A stretch of 64,000 nucleotides of DNA, from assembly GCF_024054565.1 (NCBI RefSeq), contig NZ_JAMXLR010000051.1, forward strand, positions 300,877-364,876, in the 5' to 3' direction. Every line of letters starts with the position of its first letter. Position 1 is the first letter of the stretch. The notes beneath the pieces were generated by a model. It ran no database searches. It was given only the letters and a program-made list of their open reading frames with translations, and was not told the origin of the DNA. Below are positions 7,608-18,967 of this stretch, piece after piece. This stretch comes from Aeoliella straminimaris (GTDB taxonomy: Bacteria; Planctomycetota; Planctomycetia; Pirellulales; Lacipirellulaceae). The position numbers were made by a program, and so were the translations under genes.

Positions 7608-8984
7608 TTATTTGAGTTTCTCGTGCCACGTTGCAACTTGCTCGGCCACCCGATCGGGATTGGTGGAACCGAAACTCTTGAATGCCTCAACCGCACGCTC
7701 GACTCCGAGCACGTCGTAAACGCTCTCGTCGAGCGATTCGTGCGCCGCCTGGAAGTCTTTCAGCGGCAGATCAGCCAGGCGGCAATCGGCCTTCATTGCC
7801 GTACCGACCAGCTTGCCGATCAACTCGTGCGCGGTGCGTTGCGGTACGCCGGCGGCAATCAGATATTCCATCAGGGTCGTGGCGTCGAGGTAACCACGAT
7901 CGATGCCCGCGGCGATCGACTCTCGCTTAAGCTGAGCACCGGCTACCATCGGCGCGGCCAGTTCCAGGCATGCCTCGACGGTGTCGGCCGAGTCGAACAC
8001 CCGCTCCTTGTCCTCTTGCAGGTCGCGGTTGTACGCCAGTGGCAAGCCCTTGGTCAGCGTGATGAGCGACTGCAGATTGCCCACCACGCGAGCCGACTTG
8101 CCCCGCACCAACTCCAGTCCGTCAGGATTCTTTTTCTGCGGCATGATCGACGAGCCGGTGCAAAAAGCGTCGGGCAGCTTCAGGAAATTGAACTCGGTGG
8201 TGCACCACAGAATCCACTCCTCGGCCCAGCTCGACAGGTGCAAGGCAATCTGCGTCAGCACGTAGGCGAACTCCAGGGCAAAGTCGCGGTCGCTCGATGA
8301 GTCGAGGCTGTTGGCCACGATGCCCTCAAAGCCCAACTCGTCAGCCACCATCTGCCGGTCAATCGGAATCGTAGTGCCCGCCAGGGCCGCCGTGCCGAGC
8401 GGCAATTGGTTCACACGCCCGCGGCAGTCGGCCAGCCGCTGGCGATCGCGCTGGAGCTTCTCGCAGTACGCCAGCCAGTAGTGGGCAGCCAGCACCGGTT
8501 GGGCCCGCTGCAGGTGGGTGTAACCGGGCACGATCGCCCCCTCGTCGAGCGTGGTGCGATGCACGAACGCCCGCTGCAAATTCTTGAGCAGGCCGTCGAC
8601 GCGGTCGATCGAGTCACGAATCCACAGTCGAAAGTCGGTCGACACCTGGTCGTTGCGGCTACGTCCGGTGTGGAGCTTGCGGCCCACGTCGCCGATCCGC
8701 TCGGTGAGCGCCCGCTCGATGTTCATGTGAACGTCTTCGAGCGACGTTTTGAATTCGAACGTGCCGGCAGCGATCTCCTCGCCAATCTTGACCAGTCCAT
8801 CCACTATCTGATCGCGTTCGGTATCGGTGAGCACTCCGACGGCTGCGAGCATGCGTGCATGTGCCACCGAACCGCGCACATCCTGCGCGTACAGTCGGCG
8901 ATCGAAGCTGACGCTCTCGCTGAACTGTTCCAGCAATTGGTCGGTCGGTTGCTCGAAAGCACCGCCCCAAGGTTTGTCCGACAT
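7608..8984 (-). CDS. argH: Argininosuccinate lyase
   Basis: Cleaves argininosuccinate to arginine and fumarate, the last step of arginine synthesis. The 458-aa product (from MSDKPWGGAFEQPTDQLLEQ) has normal length. Family marks are HTGRSRNDQVSTDFRLW, GYTHLQRAQPV with the catalytic histidine, and the fumarase/ASL signature GSSIMPQKKNPD carrying the flexible catalytic serine loop. An in-frame ATG 14 codons earlier (9026) would add MLHSFRVPIIRLFA, which does not match the family start, so 8984 is preferred. No clear Shine-Dalgarno sequence precedes it. Transcribed on the minus strand ahead of the HEAT-repeat gene. Confidence 0.97.
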   Translation of the reverse strand: MSDKPWGGAFEQPTDQLLEQFSESVSFDRRLYAQDVRGSVAHARMLAAVGVLTDTERDQIVDGLVKIGEEIAAGTFEFKTSLEDVHMNIERALTERIGDVGRKLHTGRSRNDQVSTDFRLWIRDSIDRVDGLLKNLQRAFVHRTTLDEGAIVPGYTHLQRAQPVLAAHYWLAYCEKLQRDRQRLADCRGRVNQLPLGTAALAGTTIPIDRQMVADELGFEGIVANSLDSSSDRDFALEFAYVLTQIALHLSSWAEEWILWCTTEFNFLKLPDAFCTGSSIMPQKKNPDGLELVRGKSARVVGNLQSLITLTKGLPLAYNRDLQEDKERVFDSADTVEACLELAAPMVAGAQLKRESIAAGIDRGYLDATTLMEYLIAAGVPQRTAHELIGKLVGTAMKADCRLADLPLKDFQAAHESLDESVYDVLGVERAVEAFKSFGSTNPDRVAEQVATWHEKLK

Positions 8985-9369
8985 GGCGAAGAGACGAATT
9001 ATGGGCACTCGAAAGGAATGTAACACTAGCGGAGCAACCTGTTTATGCTAAACGGGTTACGTCCAAGCGTCAACGCTCTGGCCGCGATGGACGCCTAGTT
9101 TTTGGGCAACCAACGGGCATTCCGCACCATCGACACCACCGGCACTACCCACCCCGCAGGCGTGTCCCCTGACCATCGCGGGCCGGTGATGCCTGCAAAA
9201 TCCCCAATTCGTCCGCTATTGGCCCGGGCAATGCCACCGCGGCGGCAGGCCATTGAACGCGCATCGGCTGCCTGGAGTTTCCCTGGCAAAAGAGTGTTTA
9301 CCCTCTCTGCATCGTGCGGCACAATTGTGCCACCTCGTCTGCCTGCTTCTCTTCCCACTCGGCCGCGAT

Positions 9370-9900
9370 ATGACGACGCTCGAAATGCAACCCACGTTCG
9401 TCCTCTATACGGACGAACCGTTGGACCCCACATTGGCGAAGCTGCGTCGCGCGATTCGCTCGGCCGAGTTCGGCGGGCATGCCGAGTCGGCCGGGCCGTG
9501 CCTCGACTTCAAGGTGCCCAAACAGCAGCAGCGGCTATGGTCGCCCCACTTGTCGGTGCATCTCACCGAGCTCGAGCAGGGCGGCACGGAACTGTACTGC
9601 CGCTTTTCGCCCCGCCCAGAGATCTGGACCGGCGTCATGGTCACCTACTTTGCCGCGGTGTTCGTCATCTTCATGGCCGGCATCTATGCCTACGTCCAAT
9701 GGCTGTTGGGCGGCTACCCTTGGGCACTCGTGGCAGTTCCCGTGGCTGCCGCGGTGGTCATCGCGTTGCATCTGGCCAGCCTCACTGGCCAACAGCTCAG
9801 CTCCGACCAGATGCACGAACTACGCACGCAGCTCGATCGCGCCATGGAGCTGGCGTCTGCTCAGAGCGTTCCGGCGGCGAAGACGGCTGGGATGGAATGA
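9370..9900 (+). CDS. Hypothetical protein with two membrane helices
   Basis: A 176-aa protein starting MTTLEMQPTFVLYTDEP. The first about 90 residues are soluble and contain a beta-rich stretch (LSVHLTELEQGGTELYCRFSP). Two membrane helices follow, GVMVTYFAAVFVIFMAGIYAY and PWALVAVPVAAAVVIALHLA, and then a C-terminal amphipathic tail (ALHLASLTGQQLSSDQMHEL). The start at 9370 is preferred over the in-frame ATG at 9253, because residues encoded before it look like untranslated leader. No known family recognised; such small membrane proteins are frequent in planctomycetes. Confidence 0.7.
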   Translation: MTTLEMQPTFVLYTDEPLDPTLAKLRRAIRSAEFGGHAESAGPCLDFKVPKQQQRLWSPHLSVHLTELEQGGTELYCRFSPRPEIWTGVMVTYFAAVFVIFMAGIYAYVQWLLGGYPWALVAVPVAAAVVIALHLASLTGQQLSSDQMHELRTQLDRAMELASAQSVPAAKTAGME

Positions 9901-10295
9901 CCGATGCCGAACGTCCCATGACAACAAGATGGCGGTCATGGAAACGTGGCGGCAATCCGCCTTGGCTGTGTCCTATGTTGCAAGCCAGATCCTCCGCTCC
10001 AGCCTGCGATCTAGTACCAAAGTGCGAACCGCATGGGCGTTTCACGTCGCAGGCAGCGTTTCTGCCGACTCCCTCCTCGCACAACACCTCTGCGGGGATG
10101 CAACACGTCCTCCTGCACTTCGATTCCGTTGGTACCGGATTTACAGTTTGTCCGGAGGCCTACTGGTCCAATCGGTATTTTCCCCAAAAATCCTGCTCCG
10201 CACAATCATGACCAACCTATGTTTTATTAGCCGCCACTGTGCGCGAAACGGATTCTCACACAGCGGCCGCCTCTTTTCTATCGGGAGAATCGTCA
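9901..10295 (+). other. Intergenic region before the first Tad set
   Basis: 395 bases without a credible gene. The overlapping short frames have no domain and poor composition. The segment is less GC-rich near its end (CCAATCGGTATTTTCCCC to TATGTTTTATTAGCC), where a promoter for the TadE genes is expected, but I cannot assign clear -35/-10 boxes. GGGAGA at about 10283 is the ribosome binding site of the next gene. Confidence 0.4.
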
Positions 10296-10718
10296 ATGCC
10301 TCGAAGAACACAGAAAGCTACTGAAAGATCCGGGGTCGCCGCGATTGAGTTTGCCTTTGTCGCGCCGGTCTTCTTTCTACTCATCTTCGGTCTTATCGAA
10401 GCGTCGCGAGCATTGAATATGAAGCAGGCGCTCACGAACGCGGCCCGGGAGGGATGTCGCACCGCCTCGCTGGCGACAACGCTCTCGAGCGACAAGGTCG
10501 ACGCTGCGACGCGCGACTACCTGGCGGCGGTCACGCGCCATGCCAACAATCCTGATAAGGTGCGGGTCACGGTGCCTTCCAGTTTGGCAACGTGCGAGAC
10601 CGGAACCGAACTTACCGTATCCATCGAAGTCGACTTCCAAGACATGACCTGGTTGCCGCTAGACTTCATGAATTTTCGGCCCACGATCAGTGCTGTCCAA
10701 TGTGTACATCGCGAATGA
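10296..10718 (+). CDS. TadE-like pseudopilin family protein
   Basis: A 140-aa single-span envelope protein. Residues near the start show the pseudopilin-type motif G-VAAIEFAFVAP with glutamate at +5, followed by the hydrophobic helix VFFLLIFGLIEASRALNMKQ and the family phrase NAAREGCRTASL. TadE-like proteins are processed by prepilin peptidases and belong to Tad/Flp pilus systems. ATG 10296 is chosen because GGGAGA precedes it by 7 nt; an earlier ATG at 10239 lacks this. First of three consecutive pseudopilin-like genes with no TadA, TadB, TadC or secretin gene in the window. Confidence 0.88.
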   Translation: MPRRTQKATERSGVAAIEFAFVAPVFFLLIFGLIEASRALNMKQALTNAAREGCRTASLATTLSSDKVDAATRDYLAAVTRHANNPDKVRVTVPSSLATCETGTELTVSIEVDFQDMTWLPLDFMNFRPTISAVQCVHRE

Positions 10719-10727
10719 GGTAATCCT

Positions 10728-11204
10728 GTGCAAAACAGTTACCACGCATCGAAAAAGCAAACCCGCGCAGCTCATCGAAAGGGTGCTGCTGCAGTGGAGT
10801 GCGCGATCGTAGCGCCGCTACTGACGCTCCTCGTGCTGGGGGCGATCGACCTCGGTCAATACGCTAATGTGCAACAGACAGTGAGCGACGCCTCTCGCGA
10901 GGGCGCGCGAGTCGCAGCGAGGTACGATACGGCCCTTGTGTCGCAAGTAGAAGCAGCCGTGCGAGATTATCTCCAAGAGGCGTTTCCCGGTAAGCCCGAC
11001 ACGACAATCGCGGCTATGACCCAAGTCTCCGTCACCAAAGCGAACGGGGGAACCATCTCGGAGGGCAAACTGACAACCGTAGGCACCGGAGGTGAAGTCA
11101 ATGTGACGGTATCCGTGTCTTACGACGACCTGCGGTGGGTGCACGGCTTTCCAGGAATCAACGGTAAGCAAGTTGTATCCAAAACCGTAATGCGTAGAGA
11201 GTAG
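10728..11204 (+). CDS. TadE-like pseudopilin family protein
   Basis: A 158-aa protein starting at GTG 10728, with GAGG 7 nt before it and 9 nt after the previous stop. The processing motif KGAAAVECAIVAP (Glu at +5) and helix LLTLLVLGAIDLGQYANVQQ are clear, followed by SDASREGARVAARYD, typical of the family. The C-terminal half is a small beta-rich domain (VNVTVSVSYDDLRWV). It pairs with the preceding TadE-like protein, as minor pseudopilins often do. Confidence 0.88.
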   Translation: MQNSYHASKKQTRAAHRKGAAAVECAIVAPLLTLLVLGAIDLGQYANVQQTVSDASREGARVAARYDTALVSQVEAAVRDYLQEAFPGKPDTTIAAMTQVSVTKANGGTISEGKLTTVGTGGEVNVTVSVSYDDLRWVHGFPGINGKQVVSKTVMRRE

Positions 11205-11267
11205 TTCGGGCGTAGAGGAAATCGCACCGTGGTTTAGTTGTTTCCCGAAGAATAGTGGAGACGTAAG

Positions 11268-12347
11268 ATGCGACGCAACATAAGAAATGAACGGCGCGGG
11301 GCGATCGTAGTTCTGTCAGCCCTATTGATGGCTGCGCTGGTCGGCATGGTCGCTTACGCCATTGATCATGGCTATTTGCTGAAGCTGCAAACCGATCTGC
11401 AGAAAGCCGCGGACGCTTCCGCGTTGGCGGGGGTCCAGGACCTGATCCGCCAGGCCGATGGCACTCAGGATGTGGCAGCCGCCAAACAGACGGTGATTAA
11501 CTACGTCCGCAACAACTTGGGTGAAGAAGGGTTTCAGGTCGCTCTGGATGACATCCAGATCGGACGCTACGACCCGGACACCATCTACACGGGGCTCCAG
11601 CTGCTGAACACCGGGACTTTTGACACTGTCCGCGTTACGTTGCGGCGAGACGGGGCCCTTAACCCACAAGCGCCACTGTTCTTTGCACGAGTGTTCGGCC
11701 ATGACGAGGCGGCGATCTATGCGACCGGTACTGCTGTGCTGCAAAAGGCACAAGGCATGGCGCCGGGGGCCGAAATCCTGCCTTTCGCAACGCCGAAGGA
11801 ACTGTGGGACAGCTTGAGCCCCGGCGACCTATGGACCGCTTACGGCAACGGGAAAATCGCAGACGAGTCAGGGGCAGAGGTGCCGGGCAACTGGGGCACC
11901 GTCGACGTGGGTTATACGGGCAATAGTTCGTCCGATCTGAACGACCAGATCCTCAATGGTCTCCGCCAGGCCGACCTGGACGCACTTGTAGCGGACGGCC
12001 GCACCTCGAACACCGAGTACCTCGATAGCGCAGAACCCGCCTGGATGCAGGGCGACACGGGCCTCTCCTCCGGTTTGAAGCAATCAGTGCAATTGGTTCA
12101 CGGTAGCAAGAAGTTGATCCCCATCTACGACCAACTGGCCAATCCGAACGGCAGCCACGTCGACTTCCATGTGATTGGCTGGGGGGTCGTGACGGTCATC
12201 GATTCGGTATGGAGTGGATCTACCAATACAAGTGTCGTGCTCGAAAAATCGCACTGGATGAACGGCAAGCTGCGCCCCAAAGGCACCCTGGGTTGGGGAG
12301 ATGTTGTCATCGAGGGAGCCTATACGTCCCCCGTGCTTGTCGAGTGA
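11268..12347 (+). CDS. TadG-like protein with N-terminal Flp-pilus assembly domain
   Basis: A 359-aa protein with the TadG start RRGAIVVLSALLMAALVGMVAYAID, a single membrane helix, followed by the hallmark LKLQTDLQKAADASALAGVQDL. The rest is an extracytoplasmic domain of about 270 residues without a von Willebrand motif. TadG proteins anchor or organise the Tad pilus at the envelope. Here the set TadE-TadE-TadG stands alone and may have a different role, such as a cell-surface structure. The gene follows the second TadE gene by 63 nt and is probably co-transcribed. Confidence 0.85.
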   Translation: MRRNIRNERRGAIVVLSALLMAALVGMVAYAIDHGYLLKLQTDLQKAADASALAGVQDLIRQADGTQDVAAAKQTVINYVRNNLGEEGFQVALDDIQIGRYDPDTIYTGLQLLNTGTFDTVRVTLRRDGALNPQAPLFFARVFGHDEAAIYATGTAVLQKAQGMAPGAEILPFATPKELWDSLSPGDLWTAYGNGKIADESGAEVPGNWGTVDVGYTGNSSSDLNDQILNGLRQADLDALVADGRTSNTEYLDSAEPAWMQGDTGLSSGLKQSVQLVHGSKKLIPIYDQLANPNGSHVDFHVIGWGVVTVIDSVWSGSTNTSVVLEKSHWMNGKLRPKGTLGWGDVVIEGAYTSPVLVE

Positions 12348-12371
12348 CGCGAGCTGGATAGCCGACTCCGG

Positions 12372-13307
12372 CTACCCTGCCCTATTGGCTGTCATCTCGC
12401 GGAGTTGTTCGACGTCGCGTTTCGGTGGGTTGCCGAAATGCCGCTTGTATTCGCGGCTGAACTGCGAGGCGTCTTCGTAGCCCACGCGGAAGCCTGCCTG
12501 CGCGGCGTCGAAGTCTTCATTCAGCATTAACCGGCGGGCTTCCTGCAGGCGCAGTTGCTTTTGGAATTGCAGCGGGCTCATGGCCGTGGCGGCTTTGAAG
12601 TGCGAGTGAAACCCAGAGACGCTCATCGCCACCTCGCGGGCCACGTCTTCCACTCGCAGCGGTCGATCGAAGTTCTCGCGTATCAAGTCCACGGCGCGGG
12701 CCATCCGATGTCCTTGCCCGCCGAATGTCGCCAGGTGGCGGAGCCGCGCGGCTTGCGCACCGGTTAGCAGGCGAAAGACGATCTCGCGCATGACCAGTGG
12801 CCCCAGAACTGGGTATTCATCCGGCGTGTCGATCAGCCGCACTAGTCGTACCGCCGCATCGAGCAGCCCTGCATCAAGCGGGCTGACGTCGACCGCCTTC
12901 ATGCTGGCGTCGCTGCCCGGCTGGACGTGCCCCGACTCGACCATCACCGAGGTGACGACCGCGGGATCCAGCACCGACCGGAAACTCAAGTAGGGCTCCT
13001 CCGGTGTCGCTTCCACCACCTGGCCCACCAGCGGCACCTGCATGGTAGTGATCAGGTAATGGGCGGCATCGTAGCGAAATTGCTCCTCGCCCAGCAGCAC
13101 CTGTTTGCCGCCCTGCGCAATGACACACAGCGAAGGCTCGGCCATGCCATGCACGCGATCACCGGGCGAGTTGGCTCGATTGAAAAACAGACCTGGCCGG
13201 ACCTCGCGACTTCTTTCGTCCGGCTGCAACCGCGCGATGCGTTCGGCAAGTTCCAGCTGATCGCTTTCCAGGCGAACTGCTTGTCGTTGGCTCGTGTCGG
13301 TGCTCAT
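12372..13307 (-). CDS. AraC-family transcriptional regulator (AraC_N type)
   Basis: A 311-aa regulator. The N-terminal 190 residues match the AraC_N/YqhC-type sensor half ([49 protein letters not shown]). The C-terminal half has two helix-turn-helices ([29 protein letters not shown] and the [20 protein letters not shown] signature). E. coli YqhC of this class activates an alcohol dehydrogenase and an aldo/keto reductase in response to aldehydes. Here a dehydrogenase remnant and an aldo/keto reductase are transcribed divergently, so the same role is likely. The 234-bp divergent region 13308-13541 should hold its operator. Confidence 0.93.
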   Translation of the reverse strand: MSTDTSQRQAVRLESDQLELAERIARLQPDERSREVRPGLFFNRANSPGDRVHGMAEPSLCVIAQGGKQVLLGEEQFRYDAAHYLITTMQVPLVGQVVEATPEEPYLSFRSVLDPAVVTSVMVESGHVQPGSDASMKAVDVSPLDAGLLDAAVRLVRLIDTPDEYPVLGPLVMREIVFRLLTGAQAARLRHLATFGGQGHRMARAVDLIRENFDRPLRVEDVAREVAMSVSGFHSHFKAATAMSPLQFQKQLRLQEARRLMLNEDFDAAQAGFRVGYEDASQFSREYKRHFGNPPKRDVEQLREMTANRAG

Positions 13308-13541
13308 GTTCTCGATGATAGACCTGTCTTTCCCGCGTGACGCGTCGAAAACCCGAGGTTTGGAGAATTATACAAGCATCGCGCAGGATCGTCATACTAC
13401 CGAGAGCCCCGCACCGCGTAGAATCCGGCACGACAAGAGATTTCCGAAGCCAACCGCGAGCGTCACTTGGACTTTTGTCCAATTCCGCCCGCGACCTAGG
13501 GAGTCCATCCGCCCACGACTACCTTCAACGGAACAGCTATC

Positions 13542-14169
13542 ATGCCCAACGCCAAAGCCTACTCGGCAGCCAGCGCCAGCGCGCCCCTGGCCGCGGATAC
13601 TATCGCCCGCCGCGAACCGACCAACCGAGACGTCGAGATCGAGATCCTGTACTGTGGCATCTGCCATTCCGACTTACACCAGGTGCGTAACGAGTGGCAG
13701 AACGCTATGCCCACCGTCTACGGTAGTGTTCACCCGCTCGGAAGCCAAGAAGGAGGACGCCGTGCGACTGGGCGCCGACGAAGTGATTGTCTCCCGCAAC
13801 GAAGTAGAGATGCAAAAACACGGCGGCACGTTCGACATCTACCTCGAAACGGTCTCCGCCCAGCATGACCTCAACGCGTACATCAACCAACTTGGTGCGG
13901 ACGGTATGCTCACACTCGTCGGAGCGTCGGGAGAGCCGACTCCCGTTGCCACGCTCGGACTACTGTTCGGTCGTCGCAACCTGTCAGGTTCGATCATTGG
14001 CGGCATCGCCGAGACGCAGGAGATGCTCGACTTCTACAGCAAGCACAGCATTACTTCCGAGATTGAGTTGATCTCGATCCAGCAAGTGAACGAAGCCTAC
14101 GAGCGGCTGGAGAAGTCGGACGTAAAATACCGCTTCGTCATCAATATGGCGTCGCTCAAATTGGAATAG
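13542..14169 (+). pseudogene. Zinc alcohol dehydrogenase remnant with internal deletion
   Basis: The first about 60 codons (from [17 protein letters not shown]) carry the family start with [16 protein letters not shown], which includes the first catalytic zinc cysteine. At about 13721-13730 the sequence jumps to [20 protein letters not shown] in another frame and continues to [13 protein letters not shown] at 14169. Compared with intact YahK/cinnamyl-alcohol-type enzymes of about 350 residues, roughly 140 codons are missing. The lost part includes the GHE motif, structural zinc site and GxGxxG nucleotide loop. The product cannot be an active dehydrogenase. Neighbouring cupin and aldo/keto reductase genes are intact. 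Confidence 0.88.
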
Positions 14170-14198
14170 CCCCGTCACTCAATGAGGAGAAAAAACCC

Positions 14199-14603
14199 AT
14201 GAATGTATTCCGCAGAGGTTCACGCCCACCACTGGAGGAGTTTGGAGAGTGGTTTGTCGGCACCGTGCGAATCGATCCCTTGGTTGAACCCCCCGCCCCC
14301 GCGCGAGTGATGGCGGTGAACGTGACCTTTGAGCCCGGCGCGCGCACGGCATGGCACACCCATCCGTTGGGCCAGACGCTGGTAATCACCGAAGGCAGCG
14401 GCTGGGTCCAGCGCGACGGAGGACCCAAGGAAACCGTCCGGCCGGGCGACGTCGTCTGGATTCCACCAGGCGAGAAACACTGGCACGGCGCCACATCCAC
14501 CACGGCCATGACTCATATTGCGTTTCAGGAAAAACTCGACGGTTCGGCAGTGGAGTGGATGGAACACGTGTCCGAAGAGTTCTATCTGACTGGCGAAAGC
14601 TGA
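14199..14603 (+). CDS. Cupin-domain protein (mandelonitrile lyase-like)
   Basis: A 134-aa single-domain cupin. The metal-binding motif 1 is [19 protein letters not shown] (two histidines and a downstream Gln/Glu position) and motif 2 is [17 protein letters not shown]. This subgroup, with [11 protein letters not shown] and KHWHGA, includes manganese-dependent (R)-hydroxynitrile lyase-like proteins, but most members have unknown substrates and commonly sit beside aldo/keto reductases and AraC_N regulators, as here. GAGGAGA (14184-14190) is a good ribosome binding site for ATG 14199. Confidence 0.9.
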   Translation: MNVFRRGSRPPLEEFGEWFVGTVRIDPLVEPPAPARVMAVNVTFEPGARTAWHTHPLGQTLVITEGSGWVQRDGGPKETVRPGDVVWIPPGEKHWHGATSTTAMTHIAFQEKLDGSAVEWMEHVSEEFYLTGES

Positions 14604-15638
<1,035 letters not shown>

Positions 15639-15721
15639 GCGTAGAAGCGGTGCTGGGCTGTGGCCGTTCTCGCAATATCATGCTGAGGAAATCGAAGCGA
15701 CGGTCGGATGGAACAACCGCC

Positions 15722-18700
15722 CTACGTCGCCGGGTTCGGCGCCGGCGTGAAGTTCGAGGCCTGCACTCCATGCCCCGCGGGGCGTGGAACCCGCTTCAGC
15801 ACCACCGTCGGCTCGACTTCTTCGATAACGGTCTCCGGTTCCGGGGGAAGTTCGGGCGTGGGCTCCGCCTGTTTGGCTTGAGCGAACAACAGGCTTTTGA
15901 CTTTCTCTGCGAAGCCATCGGCCAGGCTATACACCACCGGAATGACGATCAGCGTCAGCAGCGTAGAGGTGATCATGCCGCCGACGACGCAGGCCCCCAT
16001 CGGCGCGCGAGTCTCAGCACCCTCGCCCAGGCCGATGGCGATGGGGATCATGCCTGCAATCGTCGACATGGCGGTCATCAAAATTGGACGCAACCGCACG
16101 GGGCCTGCCTTCTTGAGCGCTTCGTCGCGATCCATACCGCCGCGGCGTAGCAGGTTGGTGTAATCGACCAGCAGAATTGCGTTCTTCGTCACCAGGCCTA
16201 GCAGCATCACCATGCCAATCATGCTGAAGATGTTGAGCGTCCGCCCGGTAAGCGCGAGACCGCCCAACGCCCCGCCAATCGAGAGTGGCAGACTGAACAT
16301 AATGGTCAGCGGATGCAGGAAGCTCTCGAACTGGGCGGCCAGCACCATGTACGTCAGCAGCACCGCCAGGCCGAGCGCGAAGATGATGCTGGCGAACGAC
16401 TCGGCCATCATCTCGGCTTTGCCGGTAAAGACGCCCGTGACGCCCGCAGGCAGGCCAATGCCGGCGGCCATCGACTCAACATCGGCGACGGCTTCTCCCA
16501 ACGGCTTGCCATCGACCAGGTTGGCGAGCACCGTGACCTGGCGGCGACGGTTCTGCCGTTCGATGGTCACCGGCCCGAATGTGTTTTTGACCTCCGCAAT
16601 CTCCTTCAACTCGGACAGGTCGCCATTGCCGGCGCGAATGGGCAGACGCTCCACCGCCGCGGCGTGCTGGCGATCGCCCCCCACCAGCCGGACGCGAACA
16701 TCGATGTTCTCGCCCGCGGTCTCGAACTGCGAAACCGCCTGGCCGCCGACAAGTTGATTGATGGCCTTGCCCAGGTCTTCGACCTTCACACCCAGGTCAG
16801 ACGCGCGATCGCGGTCGATATCGATCGAGAGTTCCGGCTTGCCGGTCTGGCTGGTCTTGTTGACGTCGACAAAACCCGGGCTGTCTTTCATCTGTGTCAT
16901 CACCTGGTCGGCAATCTCGTTGAGCTCGTCCAGGTTGTCGCCCCGCAGGTTGTACTGCACTGCCGCCGAACGCATGCCGCCGCCGCCCAACCGGGCAATG
17001 GGGTCGACCGTAATCCTCAGGTGCGAGTAGGGAGCGATAAGCTCGCGGGTAAGTCGCATCGCTTCGAACTGCGAAATGGTCCGCTGCTTGCGGTCGACCA
17101 TTTTCACCATCACCTGGGCCACGCTGGTTTGCCCTTCGTACTGGCCGCCAACCGTGGTGTAAATGTCCTGCACTGCCGGCACCGTAGCGATGATGTCTTC
17201 AATCTTGCTGGCCAACAGCGAGGTCTGCTCGATGGACGAACCGGTCGGCGCTTCGATTTGCACCTGGAACTGTCCTTCGTCGGCCTCGGGCGTAAACTCC
17301 TTGCCGATCATTGGCAGCAGCATCAAGCTGGCGACGAACACACCGCCCGCCACCAGCACCACCAGCCAGCGAAAACGCAGCGCGACTCCAAGCATCCAGG
17401 CGTAAGTCGATTCGATGCCGGTGAGGATCCGTTCGGATGCCTGATAGAGGCGGCCGTTGGTGTTACCGATTTTTAGAATCTGCGCACAGAGCATCGGCGA
17501 GAGGAACAACGCGATCAGCGTGGAGATCACCACGGCGAACGTCACGGTCATACCGAACTCATAGAAGAACTGGCCGATGATTCCTTCCATGAAGGCCACC
17601 GGCACAAACACTGCAGCAATCGACAGCGACGTGGCAATCACGGCGAAGCCAATCTCGTCCATGGCGGCGATGGCCGCCTGGAGCCGCGACTTGCCCTCCT
17701 GCATGTGGCGCCAGGTGTTCTCCAGCACCACAATCGAGTCGTCGATGATCATGCCCACCGAGATGGTCAGGGCGAGCAGCGTGAGCGTATTGATGGTAAA
17801 GCCCATCGCCAGCATGAAGACGTAGGTCGAGATAATCGTGGCCGGAATCGTTACCGCAGCCACCAACGAACCGCGGACGCTCCGCAGGAACAGCAGAATC
17901 ACCAGCACGGCCAGCCCCGCCCCGCGAACCAACTCGCCCTGGGCTTCGTCCACGCTTCGTTCGACGTACTCCGAATTGTCCTGCACAACCAGCAGTTCGT
18001 AACCTGCGGGCAGCGTCTCGCGAATGTGGTCGAGGGCCGACTTCACTTCGCGTGCAACCGCCACCATGTTGGAGCCCGACTGCTGTCGCACCGCAAGCGA
18101 AACGGCCGGCTGCCCGTTCAGGCGGGCCAGGCTGTGCCGATCTTCGAGACCATCTTCCACGTAGGCCACGTTCTCGAGTCGAATGGGCCGTCCGTTGCGG
18201 CGGGCGACCACCATGCGGCGAAAGTCGCCCACCGAGCCGATGCGTCCCTTGGTTTTGACGACCAGCTCCTGCTTGCCCGCCTCGAGGCGGCCGCCGGGGA
18301 GTTCGATGTTACCCGTGCGAAGCGTGTCGACCACGTCTTGCGCGGAGAGGTTGTGGGCCTCCAGGTCGTCGACTCGCAACCAGATGCGAATCTCGCGTTC
18401 GCGATCGCCGGCCAGTTGCACACCACCCACGCCGTTGATGCCTTCGATGGCCGGCTTTACGACGTCCTCGGCCAGTTGTGAGATCTGGCGAATCGACGAG
18501 TTGCCCGCCAGGATGATGCCCATGATGGGCACTGAGTCGGGATCGAACTTTTCGATGACGGGCGCTTCGGAATCGTCGGGCAGCTCGTGTTGAATTCCAG
18601 ACATCTTGTCGCGCACGTCCTGGGCGGCGATGTCGACGTCTCGCTCGAGTTCGAATTCCAGGAAGACCTGCGAGAGGCCTTCGCTGGTTTCGCTCCGCAT

Positions 18701-18937
18701 GGATTTGATGCCGCTAATGGTAGCCAGCGCCTCTTCGACCTCCTCGGTCACCTCGGTCTCCACGGTTTTGGGCGCGGCCCCTTCGTAGGCAACGGTCACC
18801 GTAACCATCGGCATGTCGACGTCGGGATACAGGGCCATGCCCAGCGAGCGGTAGGCGACAAAGCCGAACACGATGAGGGCCGAGAACGCCATGAGCGTCA
18901 GAACAGGTCGGCGTACTGCGGTTTCGGAGAGTTTCAT
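15722..18937 (-). CDS. RND efflux transporter permease (HAE1/AcrB type)
   Basis: A 1071-aa inner-membrane proton antiporter expected to form a trimer and expel small molecules through a tripartite pump. Twelve-helix RND architecture is evident: the start MKLSETAVRRPVLTLMAFSALIVFG, two large periplasmic loops, and the TM4 aspartate pair in VGMIIDDSIVVLENTWRHMQ needed for proton relay. The C-terminal family block GLVTKNAILLVDYTNLLRRGG is present. A 50-residue Pro/Glu-rich cytoplasmic tail extends beyond the last helix. It follows the adaptor gene by 99 nt. That gap contains a copy of the palindrome also found before tetR, so the permease may have its own control point. No outer-membrane factor gene is in the window. 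Confidence 0.96.
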   Translation of the reverse strand: MKLSETAVRRPVLTLMAFSALIVFGFVAYRSLGMALYPDVDMPMVTVTVAYEGAAPKTVETEVTEEVEEALATISGIKSMRSETSEGLSQVFLEFELERDVDIAAQDVRDKMSGIQHELPDDSEAPVIEKFDPDSVPIMGIILAGNSSIRQISQLAEDVVKPAIEGINGVGGVQLAGDREREIRIWLRVDDLEAHNLSAQDVVDTLRTGNIELPGGRLEAGKQELVVKTKGRIGSVGDFRRMVVARRNGRPIRLENVAYVEDGLEDRHSLARLNGQPAVSLAVRQQSGSNMVAVAREVKSALDHIRETLPAGYELLVVQDNSEYVERSVDEAQGELVRGAGLAVLVILLFLRSVRGSLVAAVTIPATIISTYVFMLAMGFTINTLTLLALTISVGMIIDDSIVVLENTWRHMQEGKSRLQAAIAAMDEIGFAVIATSLSIAAVFVPVAFMEGIIGQFFYEFGMTVTFAVVISTLIALFLSPMLCAQILKIGNTNGRLYQASERILTGIESTYAWMLGVALRFRWLVVLVAGGVFVASLMLLPMIGKEFTPEADEGQFQVQIEAPTGSSIEQTSLLASKIEDIIATVPAVQDIYTTVGGQYEGQTSVAQVMVKMVDRKQRTISQFEAMRLTRELIAPYSHLRITVDPIARLGGGGMRSAAVQYNLRGDNLDELNEIADQVMTQMKDSPGFVDVNKTSQTGKPELSIDIDRDRASDLGVKVEDLGKAINQLVGGQAVSQFETAGENIDVRVRLVGGDRQHAAAVERLPIRAGNGDLSELKEIAEVKNTFGPVTIERQNRRRQVTVLANLVDGKPLGEAVADVESMAAGIGLPAGVTGVFTGKAEMMAESFASIIFALGLAVLLTYMVLAAQFESFLHPLTIMFSLPLSIGGALGGLALTGRTLNIFSMIGMVMLLGLVTKNAILLVDYTNLLRRGGMDRDEALKKAGPVRLRPILMTAMSTIAGMIPIAIGLGEGAETRAPMGACVVGGMITSTLLTLIVIPVVYSLADGFAEKVKSLLFAQAKQAEPTPELPPEPETVIEEVEPTVVLKRVPRPAGHGVQASNFTPAPNPAT

Positions 18938-18967
18938 AGCGATTACTCAGTTTGCTTATCAGCGAGA